Shown piece by piece: positions 10,042-21,985 of a DNA stretch of 64,000 bases; position 1 is the stretch's first letter, and the number at the start of each line of letters is the position of its first letter. Under the pieces are notes generated by a model that was not told where the DNA came from, made no database searches, and worked only from the letters and a program-made list of their open reading frames with translations. The stretch lies in NCBI GenBank assembly GCA_029448655.1, contig JACCLO010000059.1, positions 1 to 64,000 on the forward strand, given 5' to 3'. Made by a program: the position numbers and the translations under genes. Source of the stretch: Wolfiporia cocos (Eukaryota > Basidiomycota > Agaricomycetes > Polyporales > Phaeolaceae).

Positions 10042-13000
10042 ATGTCACGCGGCTGGGCAGCCCAGTCGCGTCCGGCTACCGCCCGACCCCAGACCGCCGC
10101 ATCATCCAGGCACGAGGCCAGCTATGTCCTGGAAGGGCGCGGAGTGTCACGTGAAGTCGGCCTTGCTGCATTGGACAAGGATACCGGGAGGGTTTCCCTT
10201 ATCCAGGTGCGCATGTAGTCAGCTCGTACTGAATCATCGCTCAATATGATGGTCCGCAGCTCGTGGACAGTCCCACATATGTCAAGACGCTGCATCAGCT
10301 TCATCTGCATTCTCCATCCATTATTCTGGTCCCAAACACCTTTTTATCTCTGATAGATACACCTATGGCATCTGGAGGAAAGAAAGCCTCGTCGACTTCG
10401 GTCCTAGTGCAGTGCATGATCGAAGAGTTTGATGCCACAGTCGATCCAGTGATGAGAAAATACTGGAACGATGATGCTGGTGAGCAATATGACTACTGAG
10501 CACATGCTTCGCGTTGCAACTGTAAACGCAGGACTTGCCTTTGTCAACCAGCTGATAGTTGATGACGATGAGCGGCCTGCAACTCTTGTCGCGGTGTCCA
10601 GCAAGTGGGTATATGCGTCCGAAACCTTGCGACTATACTGAACAACATTAATAGGTATTACGCGCTCTCTGCAGCTAGCGCGCTATTCGAGTATGCAGAG
10701 TCGAAGCTCAATTTACGCTTTGCTCCTTCTTCGCTCCTCATACGATATGTACAAGTAGAAGGCAGCATGATGATAGATCCCGAGACTGCTCGAAACTTGG
10801 AGCTGGTGGGCAGCATCTCATTCAAGAGGTCCACCCATTCCATGTTTGGGTAAACCCTCTCTGTCTCTTAATATATGCCCACGATTCAAGTAATTCACAC
10901 CTAGGCTATTAAATCATACATACACTGCAATGGGTGCTCGCCTCCTCCGGGCAAATGTACTCGCGCCTATCACTGGTATCTCATTTTGCAACCGTTACGG
11001 AGTTGATCTAATAATGCTGCAGACAGTCTTCTATAGAGGCGCGCCTTGATGTCGTCGAAGGTCTATCAACTCCATGGATGTGTCTATTTCGGCTTACTGT
11101 CTTAAAGAGCTCATACAGAATGGAAATCGTTTCGACAATATGAAGAACGCGCTCAAGTCCCTCCATAATATGGACTTCGATAAGCTAATCTGCTCGGCAA
11201 GCTTTCGCCGTTTCAGGTCATGCACAGTATCAATGCTCATTTGAATCATCAGCTTGCTGCATCCGAGGCGCGTGAGACAAGCACTGCAAAGCTTGCTGCC
11301 GCTCGCGTCGCGCAAATGCTCAGTCTCCGAAACATAGTCAAGAACATGCCCGTTCTCGCGAAAGCCTTGACAGGCAGCCGCTCCCGTCTGTTACGAATCG
11401 TACTGGACGTAGGTGCTGGAGATATAATTGTAGATTGGATGCGCGCTAAGCGCCTGTTCGATGTAGATGATCTCTGACGAGCGACTTTCAAGAATCGAAC
11501 AGCATGTTAGCGAAGCATTGAATGAAGAAGAAGCTTCAGCGAAAGTACGTGCCAAATAACGCAGCCTTCGTTGAGATTCGATGGATCTATACAGCGCGGC
11601 CTGAATGCGGTGAATGCACGTGTGTACGCCGTCAAGGTATGTTTCCTCCTCCTTAACATCATTTGTTAATGCTCAAATCCAGCAAATCAGGCAAACTACA
11701 ATCGCCTCCTTGACGTCGCACGAGAAACATACAAGGAGAATGTCGGGGATATATTTGCATTGAACCGCGAACTCTCGGAGCAACACGACCTGCCTCTTAG
11801 TCTAGTGTACCAGGACACAGGCTTCGTTTTTGCTTTGAAGAAGACAGATCTCCGAGGGGAGCTACCTAGAGGCTTTGTGAATGTGACAGCTCAGAGAAAG
11901 CGGTGGCTCTTTTCTAGTATCGAGCTGGTCAGTCCTGTACGAGGTTACCAGTGTGAGAATGCTCACAGCTTGAGCAGAAGAAGAGAAACGCGCGCATGAA
12001 GGATGCACTGGACGAGACGCTGATCATGAGTGACAAGTATGTAGTACCGGTTGGCATTCCAATACCCGGCTCACAGGTCATACCAGGATTATACAAGAGT
12101 TGATCGCCGAGATCGTCGATGTCATTGGAGCTCTGTACAAAGCTTCGGAGGCCGTTGCCATTGTGGACATGTTGTGGTCTTTTGCGCATGCCAGCATTCG
12201 TACGTCCTGTAAATGCTAGACTGACAGAGATGTTGATTGTAAGGTTTGGTTTTGATTTCTTAGTGCGTGACTATGGTGAGCATCCTCTAAGTTAGATAAC
12301 AGTGACCACTTAATACTTGGTGTAGTGCGTCCCGAGTTCACGGGAACCTTAGCCATAAAGGCGGGGCAGCATCCTGTTCTAGAGAACGTTCAGGCGGCCG
12401 GGACGCTTGTACCGAATGATGTATATTGCTGCGAGGCTTCCTCTTTTCAAATTGTCCAGGGGCCGAAGTTCGTCTGATCATCTGATTCATCATATCTATC
12501 GCTCAATGCTGATTCAACGCAGCATGTTAGGTACGCCGAGCCCGTATATGGTCAACAAACATCCGATTGTCTGTGACCATAGGCAAGAGCATATACTTGC
12601 GGCAGATTGGGCTGCTGACAGTCATGGCAATGTGCGGATGCTTTGTTCCTGCTGAGTACGGTAGCTTCAGGTGCGGACCTTCTCCAAATATCACCAAAAC
12701 CGCCTCTTTGAATGTCGTATCATGCAGACTGCACGATGCACTCCTGACTCGGCTATCGAACGACGACGATATCGAAAAGAGCCTGAGCACATTTGCGAGT
12801 GAGATGGCATCTTGCGCGATGATCGTTGGTTTGTAACTTGAGCTAACTATGAAACCAGCATCATCTTGATGCCGAAATTGTGCCAGGGATTGCTACGGAG
12901 AATTCTCTCATCCTGATCGACGAAGTTGGCCGCGGCACCTCTCCAAGGGAAGAAGTTGGCATCTCGCATGCCATCGCAGAGGAACTCATCAAACTCAAGG

Positions 13001-13789
13001 TCGTACCGGCTCATTTTGCGGTCCCTGTACATTACTGATAATGCCGTTGGTTTGCTAGTCATATGTCTTCTTCGCAACGTATGCACCTGTACCATTATCA
13101 CTAATGTATGGGTTGCTTACAGGCCCTGTAGTCACTTCAGCGAGCTCACGACAACATTGTCGCGCCAGCCATCTGTTGTCAAGTGAGTAGGTTTTGAATG
13201 ATTACATCTCGGTTACTAACAGAACTTGTCAGCCTTCATCTTGCCGTTCAGGTTCTCCATACCAATCGCTTCGTGTATCTTTGTTAACTTCTGACGCAGA
13301 GGTCACGCCAATCCACGTCGAACTTTGGCATGACTTTTCAATACAGGTGCGTACATTTGCGAGACCTTGGCCCTTTGCTGTTCGTCACAGAGTTGTCGAC
13401 GGAGCGCCGGAACAGACGAGCCACTACGGTTTGTTGGACATATTGTGTGGTACGCTGAGCTAAGTTTCATCTGTGCCAGGTCTTGATCTTGCCCGACTTG
13501 CCGATCTACCGAATGACGTCCTCGCCGAGGGAAGGCGGGTCGCAGAAGCCTTGAGCGAGATGGAGGAACGCCAGGAGCAGGATAGCCGCTCGAACAAAGT
13601 CTCCATACGGCGCAAGGCCCTCCTCAGGGTATGTACTCCTTATGGCAGGTGCTACTTTCAGTCCGCTCTCAGCTACGGACCCAACTCACGCAAGCGCTCG
13701 ATCATTCCTCGCTACCCGATGAAGAGTTGGCTGCTCATCTTGCTCGATTCCAGAAGGAGATCATGCAGGTCCTCCGTGATACCATGTAG
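10042..13789 (+). CDS. MSH4: MSH4, meiotic MutS homologue
   Basis: MSH4 pairs with MSH5 to stabilise recombination intermediates and promote crossovers in meiosis. The ATG at 10042 opens MSRGWAAQSRPATARPQ. The connector region follows (GLAALDKDTGRVSLIQ, intron 10207-10259, LVDSPTYVKTLHQLHLHSP, IILVPNTFLS). Core and lever segments: YYALSAASALFEYAESKLNL, DPETARNLELVGSISF, STAKLAAARVAQMLSLRNIV. The ATPase domain has Walker A (QGPN-M-L-GKS, split by introns) followed by YLRQIGLLTVMAMCGCFVP, Walker B and signature SLILIDEVGRGTS (12910), then HAIAEELIKLK, FFATHFSELTTTLSRQPS and VVDGAPEQTSHYG. The C-terminus GLDLARLADLPNDVLAEGRR continues to the stop at 13787-13789. At least fifteen introns of about 45-60 nt can be placed. 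No in-frame break was found when these are removed, so the gene may be functional. Confidence 0.9.
12523..12530 (+). other. MSH4: Putative 8-nt microexon in the Walker A motif of MSH4
   Basis: The upstream exon ends ...CAGGGGCCGAA at 12467 (Q-G-P-N, last codon split). Only the 8 nt CATGTTAG, flanked by introns 12468-12522 (ends ACGCAG) and 12531-12582 (ends CCATAG), restore the frame into GCAAGAGCATATACTTGCG. The joined motif is GPNMLGKS, close to the family consensus GPNMSGKS. Confidence 0.6.
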
Positions 13790-14199
13790 TATGTCGGGTA
13801 CATCCTTTGACAAGTAAGCGGTTCTGTACTTGTGTGATCACACGCACGAGTGTGGAAAAGACGGCGCCGCGTCATTTTTCGATCCATACTTGCACTTAAG
13901 CTGCCCAGATAGCAATAGCGGACACATATCACCGTGGCCGCCACAAACGTAGCGGCAGCGAACCGGACTTGTCGGGCCGTCCGTGTTTTATGACTTCCCA
14001 GGAATGCGCCCACCGGCGCCTACGTAGCAATTGCGCTTTGATCCGGTACAATTGCGCATTGTACTAGCCATAGACCGCCAAGCTCTGGCTAGCTGCCGTT
14101 GTCCATCTCCGACAGACACATCAGTCTGAAAATGTGCATGCCAATCACGGCGACGGGCACGTACTCTATCACCAAGATCGTCCTCTGCCATCTATGATC
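13790..14199. other. Intergenic between MSH4 and the next plus-strand gene
   Basis: This 410-bp stretch holds the MSH4 3' region and the promoter of the following gene. I see no coding frame, RNA gene or repeat in it. Confidence 0.5.
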
Positions 14200-16290
14200 A
14201 TGACGGATGTCAACGAGAATCGAATCCCTTTGATCATCAACCCCATCAAAATCACCACGATATCCAAGTCAGACTCCTCCTTGGTGCCTCCGATTCTGCA
14301 TCATTCTGGTTAGGTTCTATTGCAATGATGTACTGCTCATGTTTCGACCTCTGGGAGTTTTAAACTGCAACCCAGACATGATCCGAGCACGCTGACCAAC
14401 AAAGCACCGGAGCTATCTCAACAGTGCAGTCCCGACATCTTCGCGTCGTTCAAACCGGCCGATCAGCCCACCACCCGAAGCTAAGGTTCTATTGGACAGC
14501 CACAAAAGTGATAGTCCGGATTGCATCGTGCTGTGCAGAGTCTTCGAATCGGCGCCATTCAGTCTCCGCGAACAATATGGCTGTACACACCTGGGTTTCT
14601 TTGGAATCAAATCCATAAACATGGTATCTCATCGATATCTACGTGGGTACCTTTCGATGGCATGCTGAACAAATGACAGGGGAGAAACGATGCTGGTCAA
14701 GAACTATTTTCGTGGCAATTCACTTTCGATTGGGTACCCGGTAGCGAAACGGTGGATCGGAGTGCTGATCCCTGGTGGCAGGCCCCTCCTTCCATCGGAG
14801 CAGACCAGACAGACCCTAATATCATGTTCAATCCTTTCCACTTTCTTCCTCCCCATTCTTCACCAAATCATCAAATGGATGCCGACTTCGAGTATGGCAT
14901 CTCGGCCACAAGCTATCATGGCGGAAGGCAATGCGTAAAGTGTGGAAAACTGAATGCTCAGCGAAATTTATGGTATTAACTGTGTAGCGGATGCTCAGTG
15001 AGTGTGCCTACCAGAGGCGGCCGAAGCAAGCACTCATACATTCGCGCAGGAAAGCAACTGTATACCTCCTGCGGATGTTCATACCATGCATAATTCCCGT
15101 GGTATTTCTCCAGTGACATTGTCGTGTGACAGGCCGTCCGAGCGTGTCAAACCACCGTAACGGACGTTGCTGATGGCTCGCGTTTAGCGTATATGACAAA
15201 GGATGGCGTCTCTGCCAAGCTTATTTATTTATTTATTTATACCTGTAACGGGGCAGAGTTGCAGGAGCAGCCGACCAGGCTCTTCAGAGAGATGCTGACG
15301 AAAGTTGAATTGTCATTGCTCCAGGATAGCAAGGGTTCCTTTAAAGGTGAGCACGGACAGCGGTGCGTATGTATTGATTCTAAAACATTCTGTGCGTCCG
15401 CAGAGGCCTATTACACCTGCTCATTCAACAATCAAGATACGACAGCGGCCACGACACATGCCCCGCTCTGTATATTGCAAGCACACGCACTGCTTCAAAG
15501 CCGCTTGGCCGCTGAAGGAGGGGGACAGAAATGAATTACTTGGCTTGGGTTCTCCCTGGCTCAAAGAAGGTGAGTTCTGAATTTACTATTCATGGCTTTC
15601 CCCAAGACAGAAGTTGTGCCAGAACGTGCTTGCTGCGAAAAATTCCCCTGTATACATGATGTACCTCGGCGCCGATGCAGAGTTGTCGATGCGCCCCAAA
15701 TCATTAGCTCCAGGTGTACAGCAGCTTCTGCCAATCACCGTCGCAGAGCGTGGATCTCCTAAGAAGGAACTCCCGCACGGAGCTAACGACTCATGCGGGC
15801 CTATGGACATAGACGATTCCGATGTCCCAGCGCCGAGTAACAGTGTGAGCATTCTGGATATGCAAGTTGCTCAAATCACAGACTCCATTACGAAATCTGT
15901 CAAAAGGGAGGGGCCGGTACTCCTCGTGACCCTAGAGCACGGAGATATCCTTATCTTCAACGGTGATGATTTCAAGGTACATTGTGGCACTGTCTTTGCT
16001 ACCCAGCTGACATTCATTCCAACCAGTATTCACTGAATCGGACCAGCATGAGCATTGGTATGCATGGTGATGTATCTTCCTTCCAAAGTACTGAGCTTTC
16101 TTTCCAGTACTCATCAGCAGTCGCTGAAGTGGAAGTGGAGCATTTCTCACTAGTATTTGCACATGAGGGCAAGCATGATCATGCTATGACTACATATTTG
16201 ATGTGTGCAAGGATGTTCACAGGGTGTGATCACGGTGATAGATATGTATGTTGAGACAAAGGACAACCTCATGCAGATTCCTATTTGCAA
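14200..16290 (+). CDS. Degenerate multi-exon gene with a zinc-ribbon; possible AlkB-like 2OG-Fe(II) oxygenase relative
   Basis: An ATG at 14200 opens MTDVNENRIPLIINPIKITT. Likely exons follow: REQYGCTHLGFFGIKSIN (14560-14620), DPWWQAPPSIGADQTDP (14770), and a Cys pair CVKCGKLNAQRNLW (14935) followed by CSGC (14990), which together look like a small zinc ribbon. Further exons: TRLFREMLTKVELSLLQD (15270), FKAAWPLKEGDRNELLGLG (15500), SPVYMMYLGADAELSMRPKS (15650) and LVTLEHGDILIFNGDDFK (15925). Some mushroom AlkB-like oxygenases combine a C-x2-C ribbon with a late HGD-type strand, which is the reason for the tentative label; the Fe-binding HxD motif is not visible. A TAA falls in frame between the two Cys pairs, so the gene may be a pseudogene. 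Confidence 0.35.
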
Positions 16291-16393
16291 GTATGTACAC
16301 CCTATACAGTCCTAAACCATCATGAAAGCATTCTGTACTCAAGCCTCAGTAAACTGCAAGCTGCTTCAATGAGAATGTAAAATGACATACATA

Positions 16394-17013
16394 CTACTTT
16401 GAGGCTTCATCTTCCCAATCTTCCAACTTGGAGGATGGTTTGCCATCACCTAGAGGCAAAAATTGAGGAAGTCTCTCCTCCACTTTTTGGCGCTTGGGAC
16501 CCTGGCCTGCTTCTTCCAATTCTGAAGTAGGCCGCTTCTAGATGCAGAAATTTAAATTCAAGCCATTTTGTGCTAATCATTCACAAGACTTACTATTCCT
16601 CTGCAATCTGCATTCTGGTCTGTAGTGTCAGTCTTGGGCCCTTCCTTCAGCTCAATCTCCAACTTGGGTAGCTGGAATGCCTCAGCATCCAGCCCAAGGT
16701 TGAATAACTTCAAGGCAAAATCAAGTTTTTGACGACCTAATAAAATCCTAGGGTCTCTGTGGAAGTTGGTTGCTAGTTCGTCGTCCTCCAATCGAAAATC
16801 TCTGATTATCTCCTCAGTATACAACTTTGCATTCATTAGTAGAGTAGCAAAAATAAAAAGAATGTAATGTACCAATGCATGCCTGCCCTTGGCATGCCAT
16901 TTGTATAGTTCACCAATCTGTGTCGGGAAAGCAGTGGATATGTGATTATGAAACATGTCTGTGTGTTCCTTCAAAAGATTCAATCCGTAAATTTGGACCT
17001 CTGTTGGCTCCAT
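16394..17013 (-). CDS. Two-exon gene of unknown function with a basic C-terminus
   Basis: Exon 1 (17013-16594) starts MEPTEVQIYGLNLLKEHTD and is helical, with a hydrophobic run HYILFIFATLLMNAKLY near residue 45. Exon 2 (16537-16394) follows a clean 56-nt intron (GTAAGT donor, CTAG acceptor) and reads KRPTSELEEAGQGPKRQKVE, then DGKPSSKLEDWEDEASK before TAG. The basic KRPT...KRQK could be a nuclear signal. No family is recognised. The base composition is lower in GC than its neighbours and resembles the transposon relics further right, so a transposon-derived or captured gene is possible. Confidence 0.5.
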
Positions 17014-17379
17014 TATTATCAGATCGTTGCAGAGTGGATTGGGTGTAAGGTGACAGCGTGGCATTCCCACAGCACGGATGCAGCGTGATACGCAGCACGT
17101 GCCACATCGCTGGGTGCTCATTCGCCGGCCATGTGCAATATAATGCCCGCGCTGGACCCAGTGATCGGCGCTTATTCGCTCTCCACTCAAACACTTCCCA
17201 TTGCTCGATAACGGTCTATCCGGCATTCGTGACTTGCAGCGCCCAACTTATCATTATCTTCGTGGTCATGAGCCGGCGATACACTTGGTATGTACAATTC
17301 TGTGCCCTTTACGACGGTCAGCGACCAATTGGCTGTGGGGTCGACGTCAGCACCTCCCACCTGACCTTGCCCTTGACCG

Positions 17380-17758
17380 TCACCCGCCACGTGCAGAATA
17401 TGTCTGCCCGAAGTGCGGACATTTCAACCCGTCTGCGCACTCGCTGCGCCAAGCCCGTTCCAGGTCGGTGTCGCCGACGCCAGACTCTCGCGTCCTCTCA
17501 CGGTGCCGATACAGCTCCCTCCAGCCTCAGCTGCCCAGCGGTGCGGCCAGTGCGGCTCCAGGCCCCGCGTTCGACGGTGTCTACGCCGAGTCAAACGAAA
17601 GCCATGAACAACAGCTCGAAAACACAATGCAACACGGCCGTGCTCGCGATGCGACACATCCACCAGACGACGCCCTACGAATCGACCTCCATCACAGTCG
17701 GACCTTCCTCGGACACCGTCTTATCTTCTTCCTGGTCCTGAGTCGCACGAACAGGTGA
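17380..17758 (+). pseudogene. Fragment resembling the Lunapark zinc-finger C-terminus
   Basis: The frame reads PRAEYVCPKCGHFNPSA, then SLRQARSRSVSPTPDSR, a pattern known from fungal Lunapark proteins, which shape ER three-way junctions and end in a C-x2-C zinc finger followed by Ser/Pro/Lys-rich tail. Only this piece is seen: no first Cys pair (ICEKC-like) and no upstream transmembrane hairpin lie in frame to the left. I read it as a remnant or a last exon whose other exons are lost. Confidence 0.35.
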
Positions 17759-20200
17759 TTCGGCGTGACCGCGCTGTGGTGGCACCTGTCACTAGTACTA
17801 GTGCGTCACAAGATCTGAGCGGATCGGACGGGCGGTGGCGGCGATCGCTCCATCGTGGTCCAACACTGACCCATATGATTTAAGTGCTAGATGCAGTCCC
17901 CCCGTCGCCTCCACAATCACTCTCGAATTAGAGGTGTTTTGCTAACAATAAAATTGACTGTGGCACGGATTTTTTGAGCTCCACTACTAAGTTTTTAAAA
18001 TGGAGTGGGTAGAGCGTAGTCCTTGATCTTTGTGACGCATACCAGTAACTGTATCCAAGTACTGTTAACCCGCATCGGATGTACGAAAACACTGTAGGGT
18101 ATCAATGATGCCATACCTCGTTCTCATAATTCTTGCACAACCTCGGAAAAGGGCGAGTCATAATTATCGTTAGTAAAAAAACCTCTATTACAACACTTCG
18201 ATCGTGTAGCATGCCGTGCAAATAGCATGAACACGGATTAGCAAGCCACATTGAAGCGTGGGCGCCACCCACGCTGAGTATCTATCTACTCATCTCTGTT
18301 CTTATATTGCTTGATAATGAAGTAGCGCCGGTTCCGACATGGCCCGCTACTTTGCACTAAACGTACTGAATGCCGGACTACAGGCCCTGAAGTCAGTCAT
18401 CACCTAAGTGCTCAGTTCACACATCAGCGAAAACTGCAGTTTCATCGAAGAACGAAGCGATACACGAGCGTGTTTGTGAGGCGAAGGTAAGAACAATGGG
18501 ACATATTATGCCATCTGTGCTACAGGTACACATAGCTACAACTCCTGGGAGTGCACTGGTGAGTAGCAAAGTACGCAAGAAGAGCAGAACATGTTTCGTG
18601 ACAAACAACGCCATCGGCGCATGTGTAGCGTACGTTGCGAAAGTAGATATTTATGTCTCCAGAACCCGCAAAGTCTTCCGCAGCAAGAGTGCTCTGACAA
18701 ATCAAGGAGGTAGCTATTGTGCAACGGTACCGTGTCGCAAACGTTGGGAGGCGAGTGAACCAGCAAGCCTACGAACGGACAGTCACACTGGGCATGACAT
18801 TAAGCAGGTGAGGGAACAGTTTAGAGCAGGACTTCTGAATCGATTAGCCTTTCTCGCGGACGATCGTCTGACTACTTGCGGTGTATTAACTTACTACTGA
18901 CATGGCGAGAATATGCAATCTAATTGTGTGTTTCGGAATCGGGAAGGCGAGGCTCTGAAGAGCTATCCTTGCACTATAAATTCAAGGTGAACGCCCCAAA
19001 TAATTGTCAGAGGCATTGGGCGCCCATTGCTACCAGCTCTGACCCATTTTATCTGTATTTAGCAACTATCGACTTGACATGATACGAAATATGCGCCCTC
19101 GCATGTTAGGATTCTTAGGAAATTGTGTTGTACAGGAACAGTGAGATTTGGTCAATGTAGTGCAGATGAAGTAATTCACGTGGAGCCGAGAGCCTCCTGG
19201 AAGGATTGCAAGCGATGTGTTGTTGCCATATCGTTATCATACAGCCGGAACCACTTTTGTTTACCATCGGGTTAGTCTGAGCCTTTCACCGCCCGGCAGT
19301 GTCGGTATGAGCAATGCCGGACATGCTCAGCCTGGAATGGCCTGGCGGGCACGGTGGTTGGAATGTGCCAGCTCAAATGCGCAGTTGGTCCGAAATGAAA
19401 GGCTCTTCTATCATTTCCGACGTCCATGCAGCTCCGCTCTTTTTGCCACTTGGCCACACTCGTAGGAGAAACGTCTAGATCAATCTTCAATCTCTCACTT
19501 CCAGCAGTGAGTCCTTCCGGGCGTCGAAGCCGCTGGCGGACTTTGACGAGTCACATAGCGATAGACAGGCTATGCGGGAAGATCAGTTGCCCATGCTTTA
19601 CGCGTTAGTTTATTTTGCTGCATGATACCAACTCCCCAAAATCTGACGATCGCAATCGTTGGCGGAATTCTGCGTCGGCTGTCGTGGCCGCGGGCCCCAA
19701 GGTGATGATGCTGACAGCTCTAGAATATCAGCAAGAATGTTCCGCGCCCGTCGAAGATGTACTGGGCTGCTGATTATGTCGTGCCCCTGCGTCTCAGGAA
19801 GGCTGGAGGTGCGAGGCTGTGCGGGACTCCAATCGACTAGCCTCCGATCGCTGGAGAGAACCTTCGCGGCTTTCTGCGACGATAACGAAAGGAACGCTCC
19901 GAGATCACCGCGGTCTCACATTTGGTCGGCTAACAGATGCCGAGCTCGGCCGGCCACTCTTCAGGCCTCAGGATCTAGTACGCCACACTCGATACTGACA
20001 CCAGTAGACGATTACCTACCTGCTCGGATTCATGAGGACAACTGACCCGCAGCGCACCGGCAAGCCATTCAAATATTCACCGATGGACCTTCCCGCGTCA
20101 CGGGGATGGCTCGAGAACTTCGTTTAAATAGGCCTCATTCTCAGCACCCACATACTCCATCAGAATCATTATAATCCACTCTGTTCAGCTTCTGGCAGAT
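17759..20200. other. 2.4 kb without a recognised gene
   Basis: Several open frames of 60-130 codons occur (18496-18900, 19217-19465, 19659-20045, all plus), but none has a domain or convincing introns. There is a long run of AT-rich sequence at 17930-18360. The last 100 bases (TTTAAATAGG near 20124) could be the core promoter of the gene starting at 20201. Confidence 0.5.
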
Positions 20201-21985
20201 ATGTCTGCATCTGCATCGCCTGTACTCCCGCCCCTCAACGGTTCGCTATCTCTCATCCCTGGGCTCGTCGACTTCCATGCCGAATACAATTCCACCTCTC
20301 CGTTCTTTCTCTTCCTGTTTCCAGACTTGTCTTCTGATACGCTCGGAAGTATATCGTTCCTCGAGTTCGCTCAGGCAATTCACCGCGTTGCCCACTCCTT
20401 CAGGCCCGGACGGAAGGGCGAAGAGGGCGCCGTTGTCGCTATCATCGCGAACTGCGATACTCTGCTCTACCATGCGCTCGTCGCGGGTCTGATCCGTGCG
20501 GGGCTCGTCCCCTTCCCTATGTCCTCCCGCAACTCCGTGCCCGCAATAGCAAGCCTGATGGAGCACACGAGCTGCCATCGCATCGTCTCACAGCCCACCT
20601 TCGCCCCATTCACTGACGCGGTCCGGGAGAGCCTGCCGAGCGGATTCGCCATGCACGTCGACGACCTGCCCGCGCTCACGGACGTCTTCCCGACGCTCGC
20701 GCCCTCCTTCGACCCGCCGCGTGCCGTCTCGGGCCCTTACCCGCCGCCCGCGTGCGCGGCGTCGCCATCGGATGTTGTGCTCTACCTGCACTCCTCAGGC
20801 TCCACCGGCTTCCCGAAGCCGATCCCGCACACGCACACGACGATCCTACACTGGTGCAGGATGCCCATCTTCGTGGAGTCGCGCAGGAAGGCGATACGGT
20901 GGGGGTGCATGGCGCTACCGCCGTTCCACGTAATGGGACTCTGCTCGCAGCTGTACGCGCCGCTCTTGTCCGGCCAGCCGACGTCGCTGTTCCCCCCGCG
21001 CGCGATCGTGTCAGCGCCCCCGGTCGTGCCGACCCCGCAGAACACAATTGAGACGGCGCGCAAGACAGGCTGCACGGCTATCGAGAGCGTCCCTGCTTTC
21101 GTCGAGGTAGGCTCTGGTTGTGTAGTGTGCCTGTGATTGCTAAAAGTACTGTTTTCGCCAGGCGTGGTCGCAGAACGAGGATGACGCGAAGTACCTTGCG
21201 TCTCTTCAGGCTCTTGTCAGTACCTGCATCACATTGCGCTGGTCGAGGGAGCAACTCGCTTATCACTCACGTCTTAGATATTCGCCGGCGGCCCGCTCTC
21301 CAGGGCGAATGGTGAGAAGCTCGTGGATAAAGGCGTGCGCCTGTTGGCGTGCTACGGTGCAACCGAATTCGGCCTGGTGACATGCGTGTTCGATGACGGC
21401 GTCGAAGAGCCGAGCCCTATTGGCAAGAAGCGCGCCGACTGGGAATGGATGCAGCTTCCCAGAGAGTGTATGTCGCTGGGTTCCTCAGGGAGACGGGACA
21501 TTCGAGCTGCAGATGTTGGTGCGTGCCAAAATGTAACGATGTAGCCGCCCGAAGTATACTGAGGTATGGCGTGCATGTGCGTGCAGACGTGCGAGACACA
21601 CCAGCCTTGCATCGAGAATATGCCAAATGGGGAGCGTGGCTTTGCCACATCCGACCTTTGGGAACCACATCCGGCCAAGCCTGGTCTCTGGCGAATGTAC
21701 GTCGCAGTCAATATGATTGGCAAATAAAGTCTGATGTCGCATATGAAGTGTCGGGCGTGCTGACGATGTCATCGTACTCGGATCAGGTGCGTCGCCCCTG
21801 TCATCGCCCGAGGGCGGCTGCTAACTTCGATTCAGGTGAGAAGACGGTACCAATCCTTCAGGAGAAATCACATTGGCGTGCACTCATGGGGCGGATAGTA
21901 GTCATACCTTCGCTGCACATGCAAGCACGGAGCCTGCAAGATCATGGCGTCCGATCGCTAGAATTCACATTTTCTGAGTAAGCGG
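20201..21985 (+). pseudogene. Truncated NRPS-like adenylating enzyme (AMP-binding domain)
   Basis: AMP-binding enzymes activate a carboxylic acid as acyl-adenylate. The start MSASASPVLPPLNGSLSLIP lies 40 nt after a CT-rich leader. Visible adenylation motifs: A3 LHSSGSTGFPKPIPHTH (about residue 197), PPFHVMGLCSQLYAPLLSG, after an intron (21107-21161) LIFAGGPLS, A5 ACYGATEFG (21345), then LWR-IVGRADDVIVLGSGEK (A7-A8, 21690-21845, split by introns). In mushroom adenylate-forming reductases and NRPS-like enzymes this domain is followed by a thiolation domain and a reductase; here the frame breaks shortly after GEKTVP and nothing like them follows. The 5' end is GC-rich and intact, the 3' end poor. 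Probably a recently truncated gene. Confidence 0.75.

Noticed and set aside
14205..14225. tRNA T-arm suggested by GAGAATCGAATCC
   Set aside because: No acceptor, D or anticodon arm surrounds it, and it lies in the first exon of a gene.
17058..17741. 227-codon plus-strand frame as a complete gene
   Set aside because: The informative frame is the neighbouring one with the Lunapark-like zinc finger; this one has no family traits.
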